Source of the DNA: Rugalucina vietnamica
Lineage: Eukaryota > Mollusca > Bivalvia > Lucinida > Lucinidae
DNA: 64,000 nt
Reading direction: 5' to 3'
NCBI GenBank assembly: GCA_964017185.1
Contig: OZ024879.1
Span: 39,644,383 to 39,708,382 of the forward strand
Below are positions 11,220 to 24,800 of this stretch, piece after piece. Within the stretch, counting starts at the first letter, position 1; the number at the start of each line of letters is the position of its first letter. The notes under the pieces were generated by a model. It searched no databases. It had not been told where the DNA came from and was given only the letters and a program-made list of their open reading frames with translations. Position numbers and translations under genes: made by a program.

Positions 11220-12650
11220 TGTCATGACGGTAAGGGTCGGTTGACCTACTTTCCATGGTTCAGTGATTTTGCCTTATATCTTGACACTCAATTAGTATAT
11301 TTTCTTACTTCTTTCAGATTATGAGTTAGTACGACCAGGCCTTTGACCCCAATATACTTATAGGTCACTGTGACCTAATTTCACGGTTCAGTGATTTTGC
11401 CTTATATCTTGACACTCAATTAGTATATTTTCATACTTTTTTCAGATTATGAGTGAGTATGACCAGACCTTTGACCCCAATATACTTATAGGTCACTGTG
11501 ACCTAATTTCACGGTTCAGTGATTTTGCCTTATATCTCGGTACTCAAATGGTTTATGAACAAACTTCTTTCAAAGTATGTTTGCGTATGACAAGACCTTT
11601 GACCCTGAAGTAGTCCTAGGTCACTGTGACCTAATTTCACGGTTCAGTGATTTTGCCTTATATCTTGACACTCGATTAATATATTTTCATACTTTTGTCA
11701 GATTATGAGTGAGTACGACCAGACCTTTGACCCCAATATACTTACAGGTCACTGTGACCTAATTTCACGCTTCAGTGATTTTTGCCTTATATCTCGGTAC
11801 TCAAATGGTTTATGAACAAACTTTTTTCAAAGTATGAATGCATATGACAAGACCTTTGACCCTGAAGTAGTCCTAGGTCACTGTGACCTAATTTCACGGT
11901 TCAGTGATTTTGCCTTATATCTTGACACTCAATTAGTATATTTTCATACTTTTTTCAGATTATGAGTGAGTATGACCAGACCTTTGACCCCAATATACTT
12001 ATAGGTCACTGTGACCTAATTTCACGGTTCAGTGACTTTGCCTTATATCTCGGCACTCAAGTGGTTTATGAACAAACTTCTTTCACACTATGTTTGCGTA
12101 TGACAAGACCTTTGACCCTAAAGTAGTCCTAGGTCAATATGACCTAATTTCACGGTTCAGTGATTTTCCTTTATATCTCTGCACTCAATTGGTGTATGAA
12201 CATACTTCTTTCACGATATGTATGAGTATGACAAGACCTTTGACCATAAAGTAGTCCTGGGTCACTGTGACCTAATTTCATGGTTCAGTGATTTCGCCTT
12301 ATATCTCAACACTCAGTTGGTATTTTTTCATACTTCTTTCTGATTATGAATGAGTATGACCACACCTTTAACCCAAACATACTTATAGGTCAATATGACC
12401 TAATTTCATGGTTCAGTGATTTTGCTTTATATCTCAACACTGAATGGGTATATGATCATTTTTCTTTCACATTATGAGTAAGTATCACTTGACCTTTGAC
12501 CCTGCAATACTTATAGGTCAGTGTGACCTTTTTTCACGGTTCAGTGATTTTGCCTTGTGTCTTGGCACTCAGTTGGTATATGAACACACTTCTTTCACAA
12601 TATGCGTGAGACCTTTAAATCTTAGGTAGTTATAGTTAACTTTCATGGTT
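11220..12650. repeat. 128-bp satellite carrying nuclear-receptor-type palindromes
   Basis: Ten palindromic sites start at 11362, 11490, 11618, 11746, 11875, 12003, 12131, 12259, 12387 and 12515, a strict 128-bp period (one step of 129). Sites are AGGTCACTGTGACCT or minor variants, with ATA spacers at 12131 and 12387. Each unit also has a DR1-like GACCTTTGACCC about 25-30 bp before the palindrome. Partial units lie at both edges. Confidence 0.92.
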
Positions 12651-13023
12651 GTGATTTTGCCTTATTGCATCAAGGCAAAAAGATGTGAGCATAATGCTTT
12701 GGGTTACTGGTCGGGTTTGGCCTTATGCTTGACAAAGGTCAGAAGCAGTCGAGCACGCTGTCCTGCGACAGCTCTTATTTTAGTTTAGATTTTTTTTTTT
12801 CAGTAAAACACACAGGCAGTTAAGTAAATCAAACTTATACATAGCCTTGACTTGTAATTGAAAAATAATAATTATACCTTTTACACTTTTCCGATCAGAA
12901 TAAAAAAAATGATTTTGGAGGGTTTTGAAGAGGAGCGGGTGGAGATGAGAATCTAAAAATTAATTTTCTTTGGCCTAACCAGTTTTCTGTTGAATATTCC
13001 TGTACTGAATTCAGCTAAGTATT

Positions 13024-13212
13024 TGAGCCATTGCATGAGAAAACCAACAATTTGGTTTCCGACCAGGTCTGACACAAACCAGCCTGTACAGTCACAAAAG
13101 CAGGCTAGAAGCTTGAAATTTGTACTATCCGTATAGCAAAAACAAAGGCGCTGATCAGCTTCACTTTTGTTTTCGCATATTCAAATTGTTGGTTTTCTGT
13201 TGCGGCGGCTCA
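13024..13212 (+). mobile_element. Family B MITE, internally shortened
   Basis: TGAGCCATTGCATGAGAAAA to GCGGCGGCTCA. The inner hairpin is reduced to AAAGGCGCTGATCAGCTTC plus TTTTGTTTTCGC. Confidence 0.82.
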
Positions 13213-13281
13213 TTACTAAATAATGCTTTTGTAGAACAAATTGATCTTCTAATACCTTCTCTTTCTTTTGTCTCCCTTTTA

Positions 13282-15580
13282 TTAGCTCACCTGAGCCGTT
13301 AGGCTCACAAGGTGAGCTTATAGGATGGCCATGATCCGGCGTCCGTCCGTCCGTCGTCCGTCCGTCTGTCCGTCCGCAATTTCAAAGATCTTCTTCTCTG
13401 AAACCGCTTGGCCAACCAAAGCCAAATTTTATATGAAGCATCTATAGGAAGGGGGAACCAATGTGTATATAAGAAATCAAGGTCACATGACCAAGATGGC
13501 CGCCATGCCCATATATGGTAAAAACTCTTCAAAAATCTTCTTCTCCAGAACCGGTGGACTGATTTCAAGAAACTTGGCATGAAGCATTGATGGCTCAAGC
13601 ACTACAATGTGTATATAAATCATGACCCTGTGATGACCTTGACTTATTTTACGGCAAGGTCAACATAGGTCGCCAATGCATTTGAATGGGGAAAACTTTT
13701 AAAATGTCATTTAAAGTCATTTGAAGTGAAAGTCTTGCAGGAAATGTGCAGTAGGACTGAATATTAATGATTCTGAAAAAAAATTGGACCCCAGGGGCTC
13801 ATATGCCCCCACCCCGGGGCAATATACATGTATATTACCATAATATTCAAACATCATCTCCTCTGAAACCGCTGGGCCAATCAAAGCCAAATTTTATGTG
13901 AAGCATCAATAGGAAGGGGTAATCAATGTATATATAAATAATCCAGGTCACATGACCAAGATGGCCACGATGCCCATATATGGTAAAAACCCTTCAAAAA
14001 TCTTCTTCTCCAGAACAGGTGGATCGATTTCAAAGAAACTTGTCATGAAGCATCGATGGCTCAAGCACTACAATGTATATATAAATCATGACCCTGTGAT
14101 GACCTTGACTTATTTTACGGCAAGGTCAACATAGGTCGCCAATGCATTTGAATGGGGAAAACTTTTAAAATGTCATTTAAAGTCATTGAAAGTGAAAGTC
14201 TTGCAGGAAATGGGCAGTAGGACTGAATATTAATGATTCTGAAAAAATTGGACCCAGGGGCTCATATGCCCCCACCCAGGGGCAATATACATGTATATTA
14301 CCATAATATTCAAACATCATCTCCTCTGAAACCGCTTGGCCAATCAAAGCCAAATTGTATGTGAAGCATCAATAGGAAGGGGTAATCAATGTGTATATAA
14401 ATAATCTAGGTCACATGACCAAGATGGCCGCGATGCCCATATATGGTAAAAACCCTTCAAAAATCTTCTTCTCCAGAACAGGTGGATCGATTTCAAAGAA
14501 ACTTGGCATGAAGCATCGATGGCTGAAGTACTACAATGTGCATATAAATCATGACCCTGCGATGACCTTGACCTTTTTTTACAGCAAGGTCAACAAAGGT
14601 CGCCAATGCATTTGAATAGGGAAAACTTTTAAAATGTCATTTAAAGTGAAAGTCTTGCAGGAAATGGGCAGTAGGACTGAATATTAATGATTCTGAAAAA
14701 AAGTTGGACACCAGGGGCTCATCTGCCCCCACCCCGGGGCAATATACATGTATATTACCATAAAATTCAAACATCTTCTCCTCTGAAACCGCTTGGCGAA
14801 TCAAAGCCAAATTGTATGTGAAGCATCTATGGAATGGGGGAATTAATGTATATATAAATTATCTAGTTCACATAACCAAGATGGCTGCCATGCCCATATA
14901 TGGTAAAAACCCTTCAAAAATCTTCTTCTCCGAATTTTGAGGACCGATTTCAAAGAAACTTGGTATGAAGCACCAATGGCTGAAGTACTACAATGTATAT
15001 ATAAATCATGACCCTGTGGTGACCTTGACCTATTTTACGACAAGGTCAACATAGGTCGCCAATGCATTGGAATGGGGAAAACTTTCAAAAAGTCATTTGA
15101 GGCAAAAATCTTGCAGGAAATGGGTAGTAGGACTAAATATTAATGATTCTGAAAAAAAAAATGGACCTAAGGGCTCATATGTCCACACCCCGGGGCAGTA
15201 TACATGTATATTACCATAATATTCAAACATCTTCTCCTCTAAAACCACTTGGCCAATTGAAGCCAAATTTTATGTGAAGCATCCATAGGATGGGGGAACC
15301 AATGTGTATATTAATAATCTAAGTCACATGACCAAGATGGCCACCATGCCCATATATGGTAAAAACCCTTCAAATATCTTCTTCTCTGAAACCAATAGAT
15401 TGATTTTAATGAAACTTGGCGTGAAGCATCCATGGACAGAATATTGATTATTCTGAAAAAAGAAAACGGCCCAAGGGCTTCATCTGCCCCTGCACTGGGG
15501 TTAAATACCATAATATTCAAACATGTTTATTGGTATATGCAGCAGACTCAGGTGAGCGTTTACAGGACCATTGGTCCTCT
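13282..15580 (+). mobile_element. Family C element, full length with ~457-bp tandem units
   Basis: TTAGCTCACCTGAGC and a second AAGGTGAGC at the left; CTCAGGTGAGC and GGACCATTGGTCCTC at the right. Units beginning TTCAAACATC start at 13847, 14309, 14766 and 15222 (steps 462, 457, 456), with an earlier unit from about 13381 and a truncated one at 15516. Units include CACATGACCAAGATGGCC. Confidence 0.8.
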
Positions 15581-15585
15581 GGTAT

Positions 15586-15823
15586 TAGCCTTTGCTTGAG
15601 AAAACTAACAATTCAGGTTTCTGACCAGTTCCAACACAAACCAGGCTGTTCAGCCATGGAAGAAAGCTAGAAGTTTGAAATTTGGATTTAAGAAGAAGAG
15701 ATTTACATGTAATTATCCTTGAAGCAAAAACAAAGGTGCTGATCAGCTTTGCAGTTACTGCACAGCTGATCTGCGGCTTTGTTTTGGTGAATGCAGATTG
15801 TTGTTTTCTGATGTGATGGCCCA
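15586..15823 (+). mobile_element. Family B MITE between two family C elements
   Basis: CTTGAGAAAACTAACAATTC, GACACAAACC-like core (CAACACAAACC) and the nested CTGATCAGC hairpin. The ends are diverged. Confidence 0.65.
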
Positions 15824-15869
15824 AATGCTTTTAATAAACATCAGAGAAGACATTGTTAAGCCTAGATTA

Positions 15870-18078
15870 TTAGCTCACCTGAGCCAAAGGCTCACAAGGT
15901 GAGCTTATAGTATAGTAGTCGAGCCTGCGTCCGTCCATCTGTGCGTCCGTCCACATTTTCAAACTTGAATATCTCTAAAACAACAAGGCCAATCGTGACC
16001 AAATTTTATCTAAAGTATCATTGAGGAGGGGGAAAGGTTGTGTTAGGTTTTGGGCCAGGTCGGATCAGAACTCTGGTTTCTACGGCAACAGATAGCTCCC
16101 ATAGACTTACAATGGGAAAAACATATGAAAAATCTTCTTCTCTAAAACCACAAGGCCAAGAGCTTTCATATTTTGTGTGTAGCAGTGTATAATGGTCCTC
16201 TTTATAAATCCTGCCAACTATGGCCCTGGGGTCAAAAATGACCCCGTCCCGGGGGTTATTAGCTCCCATAGACTTACAAGGGGAAAAAACATAAAAAAAT
16301 TTTTTTCTCCGAAACCACAAGGCCCAGAGCTTACATATTTTGTATGTAGCAATGTATAGTGGTCCTCTTTATAAATCCTGCCAACCGTGCCCCTGGGGTC
16401 CATACGGGCCCCACCCCGGGGGCGTCATGGAAAAACATAAAAAAATCTTCTTCTCCGAAATCACAAGGCCCAGAGCTTTCATATTTTGTGTGTAGCAATG
16501 TATAGTGGTCCTCTTTATAAATCCTGCCAACCGTGCCCCTGGGGGTCCATATGGGCCCCGCCCCAGGGGGGGGGGGGTCATGGGTAAAGCATAAAAAATC
16601 TTCTCCGAAACCACAAGGCCCAGAGCTTTCATATTTTGTTGGGCGCCAGGATAGCTCAGTCGGTAGCGCGTATGGCTTCTGACTAGCTATGTACCTCTGC
16701 CGTGAAGGTTCGAATCCCACTGAGGACGACAGTAAAAACTATCAATTATTGAAAAAAAAATATCAATGGTTCCTGCATCGGTATGTACCAATGGTTTGAC
16801 TGTCCCCTTCCGGGCGCGGTGGTTTCACAGGGTATTTCCCGACCGAACCTCGAGAACTGCCCTGGCTTTCCTCCACCACTAGAGAGTCGGCGTCTAAGAA
16901 GCAGAATTGCTTAGCTAAGTAGAAATGCCTAGCTTGATGTCTATCTCCAGTAAGTATAGTGGTCCTCTTTATAAATCCTGCTATAAATTCTGCCAACTGT
17001 GCCCCTGGGGTCCATACGGGCCCCGCCACATGGGCGTCATGGGAAAAACATAAAAAAATCTTCTTCTGCGAAACCATATGGCCCAGAGCTTTCATATATT
17101 GTGTGGACCAATGTATAATATTTTCCTTTATAAATGCTGCCAACGGTGCCCCTGGGGTCCATACAGGCCACGCCCCAGGCGTGTCATTATCTACCATAGA
17201 CTTATAATGGAAACATATGAAAAAATCTTGTCTGCAACAGCATGACACAAAGCTTGTATATTTGATATACAACATTGTCATGTCATGTGGAGCTCTACAT
17301 AAATCCTGCCAATCTTACCCCTGGGGTCAAATATGGCCCCACCCCGGGGGTCGTTATAGGACCCTGACCTTGTTAGATGATTTTTTCAAGTGAACCAAAA
17401 TGGCAGAAAAGAGGATACACAATTCAGACAAGAGCTATTCTGTTGATGTAAGTAGGGTTTCAAGGTCACATGAGCAAGATGGCCACTAGACGGGATATTC
17501 CCATCGGTGTTTTGTTATACTCCACACCGACAGGAACGGCTTACATTGAACAGTTAGTTGAAAGTCAAAAATCAACAAGAACAGCAAAGAAAGGAAATAC
17601 TGTGTTAAGTTAGATCTCTTTCAACATATATGACTTGAGAACTGACCATTCCAATGCAACGAATGCTTGGGGTTGTTTATCTATGTCATATTTCAAAAAG
17701 AAAACACTACACACATGCCTATAAATAGAACCCATCAAACTGAAAGTAGAAATAAATAAAGTCGATATTTTCTGTTTCCCTGTAGTTTCAGAATGCATGA
17801 TTAGTGTCAGCTGTAGATAAATACCTCTGGTGCATATACATATACATTTCTTTTACAAGCATCGCCAAATAAAGCAACTAGAGTTTGCTTACAAAATCCA
17901 TAGTGTGTTCGACCATAGTTTAAAGGCAACCTAAGCTAAGCCGTCTAGCGAAAGTGGAACGAGGTACCGAAGTGGAGCGGAGTGAAGGCTAGCCAGCTGA
18001 TCTAGATGGCCACCATACCCATAGATAGTAAAAACTTGTTGACTCTCAGGTGAGCAATCGTTGCCCTTGGGCTACTTG
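15870..18078 (+). mobile_element. Family C element with ~160-bp satellite units
   Basis: TTAGCTCACCTGAGC and AAGGTGAGC at the left; CTCTCAGGTGAGCAATCG at the right. Units with GAAACCACAAGGCCCAGAGC, TGGTCCTCTTTATAAATCC and CCCCTGGGGTCCATA recur between about 16100 and 17350. Long open frames on the minus strand here are read-through of the satellite. A SINE interrupts one unit. Confidence 0.7.
16638..16953 (+). mobile_element. tRNA-derived SINE inserted in a satellite unit
   Basis: A-box TAGCTCAGTCGG at 16652-16663 and perfect B-box GGTTCGAATCC at 16707-16717. D and T stems and the acceptor do not pair, so it is not a working tRNA. A ~230-bp non-tRNA body follows. The satellite sequence resumes at AGTATAGTGGTCCTC. 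Confidence 0.7.
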
Positions 18079-18470
18079 TATTTTAGTCTTTGAAGATTTT
18101 GTTGTTGTCTATTTTAACATTTTTCAAGCATCAAATGCAGTTTTCTGACGGGTGCCTAGGGAGGCATTGAAACCGTCTTGGTGGGGATATTAACTCCTCG
18201 ACAGAGGTTTAGTTAAGAAATAATCTAACTTTCCTGTGAATTATCCGGATTAACGGGGATGTTGGAGGGCAGATTGCGATGTATTAAATTAAGACGCTGC
18301 AGCCGGAGTGAATTAAATGTGGCATCTGCTTGACAACATCAGGCATTAATCAAAGAAATGCTTAGACCTACATTTTAAAATAATTTCCAATTAACTCATT
18401 CTTGGCAGACATGAATGACTATGTTTATGTGTGACGTCACAAAAATACCACCTTTCGCGCATAATTTTAT

Positions 18471-18662
18471 TTTCATCAGAAAGATTTCAATATTTTTAAT
18501 ATTTTTGCTCAAAACATAGATTGTGGGTACATTATAGAACCCACATTCTATGTTTTGGAGCAAAAATAAGAAATAATGTATACCCCTGCAGACCCCAGTT
18601 TTACCATAATATTGAAATGGGGTAAAAGGGGGTATATGTTTTACGGACATGACATCCTGATG
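18471..18662 (+). mobile_element. Family A MITE, 5' end lost
   Basis: Central hairpin shortened to ATTGTGGGTACATTATAGAA; the right TIR GACATCCTGATG is present. It lies beyond the 3' end of cathepsin B-A. Confidence 0.7.
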
Positions 18663-18881
18663 AACACAAGTTAGCCTGGCAGGAATCAGGGTAATATGAA
18701 AAAAGCCAATGAAAAAAGCCAAGTTGAATATTTTCAGTTCATCATTATTCTAATATTCTAAAATTTGTAAATTTATAATAATCTAAAAATATTATGCACA
18801 AGTTTAAATTGGATTTACAAAGATATTCTCTAGCTAAATCTTGTTTCTATTCGGCATAAAAAATTGCTAATTTATGGTAAA

Positions 18882-21800
18882 TCACAGTTTAGCTTTTCCC
18901 GCTACAATCTGTCCCTCAATGCCACATTCGTCAACTCCCCGTAATATCTTGAAGAATCCCTTATCTCCCCAGTCAGGGTTCCACGAGTTGGCAACAAGCC
19001 AGTATTTGTCTCCGTTTTCTACTCCCCAGCCAATTATCTTGATAGCATGGCCACCAAGCATTCCACCAGTAGTGTGTCGGTAAACACCTGAAGATAAAAA
19101 CTAGCCTATGCATTGAACAGCACATTTTTCTGTATTGTAAAATTAAAAGATTTCAGTTTATTTTTTTTTAATTAAAAATATTTTTCATATATTTTCTCAA
19201 AATATTGATTGTGGGTACACTTTCAAAGAAGGCATGTTTTGAAGGCACTCACCAGATCTGTATGTTGGGAAGTCAGCATAGACAGAGAAAGCTGCTTCGA
19301 CTGGTCCATTCTCCATGATTTCTTTCTGAATATTCTCTACTCCATGAACACTGTAAACATGGGCACCTGAGAAAGAGAAAAACAAATGAGCATTTGCATG
19401 AGGAACAACGATCTTGGTTCCCAACCAGGTCCAACAGAAATTGACAATCTTGGTTTCTGACTAGGTCTAACACAAATCCACAACAAAAGTGGCAGAAGCC
19501 TGCTAGAAACTTGGAAATATGGATTTAAGAATAAGTGGAATTGTACTATCTGTGTAGCGAAAACAAAGCTGCTGACAAGCAGTGCAGCTAAACTTTTTTT
19601 TTATTTTAACTTATTGCTGCTTATTTAAACAGCTTTCAAGTAATAGATTTTTGTTGATTTTTCATCAGACCTCATATATGTGATAATAATTTGCAGCATA
19701 TGAACTTATTAGCTTCAATTTTTAGTAATATGAAAATAAACAAACATGAAAGCTTTCAGGTACGAGGGCCTGAAATCAGGTAAATCCCCCAAAAAATCAG
19801 GTAATGCCTGGGGTATCACATGTTGAGATTGAAGTTAGATTTATTTAAAGCAATATTGCAGGAGTGAATCATAAATCTAATTTTACCTTTGTGTTTATCC
19901 CCAAAGTAAGTGCCATTATATCCTGCTTCACATTTTCTCTGACACCTGGGGGTGGGGACAATATCTCCACATGGCTCGTATTTGCCTGGTTCATGATGGT
20001 CACAGTGCTTGATTGAATATGGCTGACAACCCTGTAACAAACAAACTTGTGACTTTTAGAAAAGAAAAAAAAAATAACATGAATTTGTATTCAATTTGGT
20101 AGAACACTTAAAGATCATGTTTTTGTATGAAGGACGTTTATTTTTTCTCATTTTTCCATAAAAACGAGAAATATAGTTAAACTTAATTTAGTTTTATGCT
20201 TTCTAGTCTTTAAATTAACATGATACTGCAGTTTGCACATGTGGTTTTATTTTGACTTTTGCTGACACATGTATACTGTTTTAATCAGTATTCTGATTTA
20301 CATTTGTCTGAAATAAGTTAATAAGTTTTGTTGGTTTGTATTCAGGCGTAATAGCCCAGCCAACAATTTTTCAGTTATGTCATTACAGAGCCACTGCTTC
20401 ATGCATCAGGAAAACATGTCCGTGAAATAAATACCCCCTTGAACCCCACTTTTATATAGCCAAACTGGGGTTTGCAGGGGTATACCTATTTTTCTTATTT
20501 TTGCTCCAAAACATAGATTGTGGGTACTCGTTAGAACCGCCTCGGCGAGGCGGTTCTAACGTGTACCCACAATCTATGTTTTGAGCAAAAATAAGAAAAA
20601 TATCAAAAATTTTCAGTTCAAACTTTTCAATTTTTAAAGATCAAAAAATCTCTGTTTATTGCATGGGCAAGTTTTCGTAATGTGGGTATTAACCAGTACT
20701 CTGGGAAATTGAATCACCTTGCTCAATGCTCAACTCAGCTGAGCATAAAAGTTTAACTACTCATTAATACCGAAATAGCCCAATCAAAGTGAAATTTCAG
20801 ATTTAGATACCCAAAGACTGTATTAAAATTAATCCTGCTCATAAATGTTAAAATGCAAACAGTTGTTGGCATTTTAACATTTATAAGCAGGATAAATTTT
20901 AGTCTCAGCTGAGAAGCATGAAAAAAGTTTTTTAACCTCAGGGCCAAGCCACCATGCTCTCCAATCGTTAAAGTGATGCTGTTTAATATTTACCTCTTTG
21001 GAGCCATATTGACCACCAGTCACAATTCCTTCCAGTTTCCACCATTCCCACGCCATCTGGGGGAATCCACCATTACAACTGAAAACAACAGATGTAAACT
21101 TTGTTTTTGATTCATCAGGATGTTTATCATGATTTATTTGTTTGTTCTTGATGATTCATTGACTAGTTAGAGATTCACCACGAGGACCGAAGAACTTACT
21201 AAATGTTATGAACCACTGCAGAAGCTGAGGGTGAGGTTAGGATCCTGTAAAACCGGTTTAAGCCCGCCAGTAACTTTGTGTTACTGATCGTTCCAAGGCA
21301 ATACTTCTGTGGTGGTTCTTTTTGTTTTATGTCTTGGTGTTTAAATTTTTTTTTGTGCTGTTGGCGCCTTATGTATGTTTTCATATTTTTAATTAAGGTA
21401 ACTGAGTGGCCACCTATTGGGAAAATAGCTGCTCATTCGGCTTACAATATGTTTCATGGTATAAGTGCCTGATTGTTAGTTTGGTTTTTTCCCACCTCGG
21501 TTTTTGGAGTGGGAATCTCTTTCTGATTGCGCCTTTTCCTGATCTTTGCCTACTTGTACCTTTTTTTGATCAAACGAAACAAACCAAAAACTACCAGCCT
21601 GAGTGAATAGCATATTTGCTTAATAATCAGGGGGTTTCAGGTTCTGTTCCTGGCTAGTACATGCCAGTTGTGTTGCTAACAAATGTTCATCATGACCTTA
21701 TAAAGGCAAACAGGTCATAGCATTACAGAAACTTCTCTATGATTACTTGGGAATTTCTATAAATTACATATTATAAATATCTATTTATGACCTAAATTAT

Positions 21801-24800
21801 AATTTTACAAAATTTATATTTACCTTGCCTATCATAAAATGATGGTTTTAACTATAGCGATTTTTGTTAGAATTTAGCATTTTTGATTTATGGTATAAAT
21901 TACATAATTACACCAATTATTGATTTTTTCTCTTGACCCCGTTAAACCTCAATTTTGTAGCCGAATGGTAACTTCAAGTTTTTTGGAAAGAGCTGTTTAT
22001 TTTTCCATAGATCATATTTTCTCTTTGTATCATTACTTATTTGTATTTGTAATTTTTGTTGGTTTATTACATCTGATTTAGGACAGAATTTTGGTTCCAT
22101 CAGGAAAATGTCCGTGAAATGTGTACCTCCTTAAACCACACTTTTATGTAAAAAACTGGGATTTGTAGGGGTATTCCTAATTTTCTTGTTTTTTGATCCA
22201 AAACATACATTTTGGGTACTCGTTAGAACTGCCTCGCTGAGGCGGTTCTAACGTGTACCCATAATATATGTTTTGGGTGAAATTATAAAAAAGATATTTT
22301 TTTTCCAATGAAATTTTCGTTTTTTCTTCTGAAAAAAAATCTCTGTATATTGCATGGGCAAGTTTTCGTAATACTGATTACAACCATTCCCTGGTCATTG
22401 CTCACATATGACTTGACTTATATCTTACCCATTTCCACAAGTATGGCAGCAGCCATTGAGGTCCTCAGCAGAAATATGGACATTCATTTTTTGGCCACTC
22501 TCGATACAGATTCTGTCGGACATAGCTTCAACTGCACCAAATGCCTACAATACAAGATATAATTAACAAACGGGTCAGTTGTTCAAAATTAACAATGTTG
22601 TTAGTTAAAATTTTAAACATGAATGTCACAAATACACTGTTATTTTTTTGTTGATAAAATGTGAGAATCCTTTGCCATGGTTTTAATCACTGCTTTTTAA
22701 AATCAAATGTTGAGAATACTTTTAAAAGAGAACATGCCAAAGAATGTACATCAAAAAGAACTAGTCTTAGCTGGAAATATGTATAGTCTGTATAATGCCA
22801 CAATAACTCCAACCCCCAATATCCCCAAAGTATAGCTTGGCATTTCGGCCTCTGGGATCGGGAGTCCAAACTCATCTTGAATGTCGTTGCTCATTATCAT
22901 GCATAGTCATCAGTGAGTTAGTATATAATATCTCTTAACTCATCCCCCTTCCCCCACACCTACCCATCATGATCTATATGCAGCCTGATCTCCAACTACA
23001 TACTTGTGTAGTTGGACACTTTGGTCATTGGGTCCACAAGACAAACTCGTGTGGAATAAAATTGCAAGTTTAAACTGTCTTAGCCAAGAACTGGCAATTT
23101 ATAAATGTCATTTCAAATACACCCCATTCCCCCAATCTCCCTACCCCCAGACCTACCTGGCTTGACCTGCAAGCAGCCTGATCTGGGACTTCTTTTATAG
23201 ATATACATTTTGGCCACTGGGTTCAGGAGTCAAATTCTCCAGGATTGTCTGGCTTCCCCTCCCCAATCTCCCTATCCCCCCCACCAGGCCTACCAGCATG
23301 ACCCACTAGCAGCCTGATCTTGGACTTCTTGTTGGACATTTTGGCCACTTGGTCTGGGAGTCAAACTCTTCTAATGCCATTACTAGTGACAAATTTTATT
23401 TACTATCAAAGCTGGGATCTAGCACCCTCTCCTCCTATCTCCCCACCCCCATACCTACCCAGCATGACCCACAAGCAGCCTGATCTCTTCCTGTATAGAT
23501 GGATACTTTAAGCCACTGGTTCCAGGAGTCAAATTCTTCTGGAATGTCCTTACTGGTGACAACTGTTAAAGCTACGAGCCATCACCCCCTCCCCCTATCT
23601 AACTACCCCCATACCTACCCAGCATTACCCGCAAGCAGCTTGATCATGGACTTCCTGTATAGATGGACACTTTGGCCACTGAGTGCGGGAGTCAAACTCC
23701 TCTGAAATGTCCTTACTGGTGACAACTGTCAAAGCTACGAGCTGTCACCCTTTCCCCCTATGTCCCTACCCCCATACCTACCCAGCATGACCCGCAAGCA
23801 GCTTGATCTCGGTCTTCCTGTATAGATGGACACTTTGGCCACTGAGTTCAGGAGTCAAACTCCTATGAAATGTCCTTACTGGTGACAACTGTCAAAGCTA
23901 CGAGCTGTCACCCCTTCCCCCTATGTTCCTACCCCCATACCTACCCAGCATGACCCGCAAGCAGCTTGATCTCGGACTTCCTGTATAGATGGACACTTTG
24001 GCCACTGAGTGCGGGAGTCAAACTCCTCTGGAATGTCTTTGGTGGTGAAAGAGGTCTTGGGAGGGAGCTTGTATGGACTGTCTAGGTATGTGCCACACAT
24101 GGATTTGACATACTTGAGTCTGTCCTCTGGCCGCATGTTGACAAAGTTGTGTCCTGCCTGAAAGGATTGTGAATATATTGTGATATTGTGAATATGAGAA
24201 AACCTGTCCTTAATGGCTTATTTGGTTGGCTATATTTGAAGCATGTTTTGGATGTCTTGACAGCCTAATTTTGGGTTGTAGGCAATGTCCCAATACGAAC
24301 ATAGCTATTGACTGGGACATTAAGCATCAATTCAGACAACAAACTTAAGTTTTTCTGACACCAGTACTACATAAGCTATAATTATATAATATAACTCAAC
24401 TTTTTATGGGACACAGGCAAACATCAGCAAACGGCATAGCTCTAGATGGGACGCCGCAGAATGTGACATACCATCTGGGACTGTTCTGTTTGCTTATAGA
24501 AATTTTTATAAAAATAAAAAATCACCTCTAATGTCCCTCAAAATGACCATGAACTCACCCAAATGATAGGGATTGGCAAGTCCATTTGTAACAAATGGGT
24601 TAAGGCAACAGGCTAACAGGGTGAGGATCATAGGCAGCAACAAGACATCATGAAAACATGTCCGTGTAATGTATACCCCATTGAACCCCACTTTTACATA
24701 GCAAAACTGGGGTATGCAGGGGTATACATATTTTTCTTATTTTTGCTCAAAATCATAGATTGTGGGTACTCGTTAGAACTGCCTCGGCGAGGCGGCTCTA

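Larger units (their letters stand above)
10350..12776. mobile_element. Composite repeat with two internal tandem arrays
   Basis: Bounded by AGCTCGACTGCACGAAG at the left and, inverted, GAAGCAGTCGAGC at the right. GCTCGACTGC is shared by the two ends in opposite orientation. It holds the ~178-bp and 128-bp arrays listed separately. No transposase frame is seen. Confidence 0.5.

Noticed and set aside
16640-16730. tRNA gene
   Set aside because: Good A and B boxes but T, D and acceptor stems do not pair; followed by a SINE body.
16018-17281. Several minus-strand open frames of 60-172 residues
   Set aside because: They repeat the same peptide because they read through the ~160-bp satellite.
23619-23730. 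Functional alternative exon for cathepsin B-A
   Set aside because: An in-frame TAA precedes the catalytic Cys codon and no acceptor is seen, so it cannot give a working protease.
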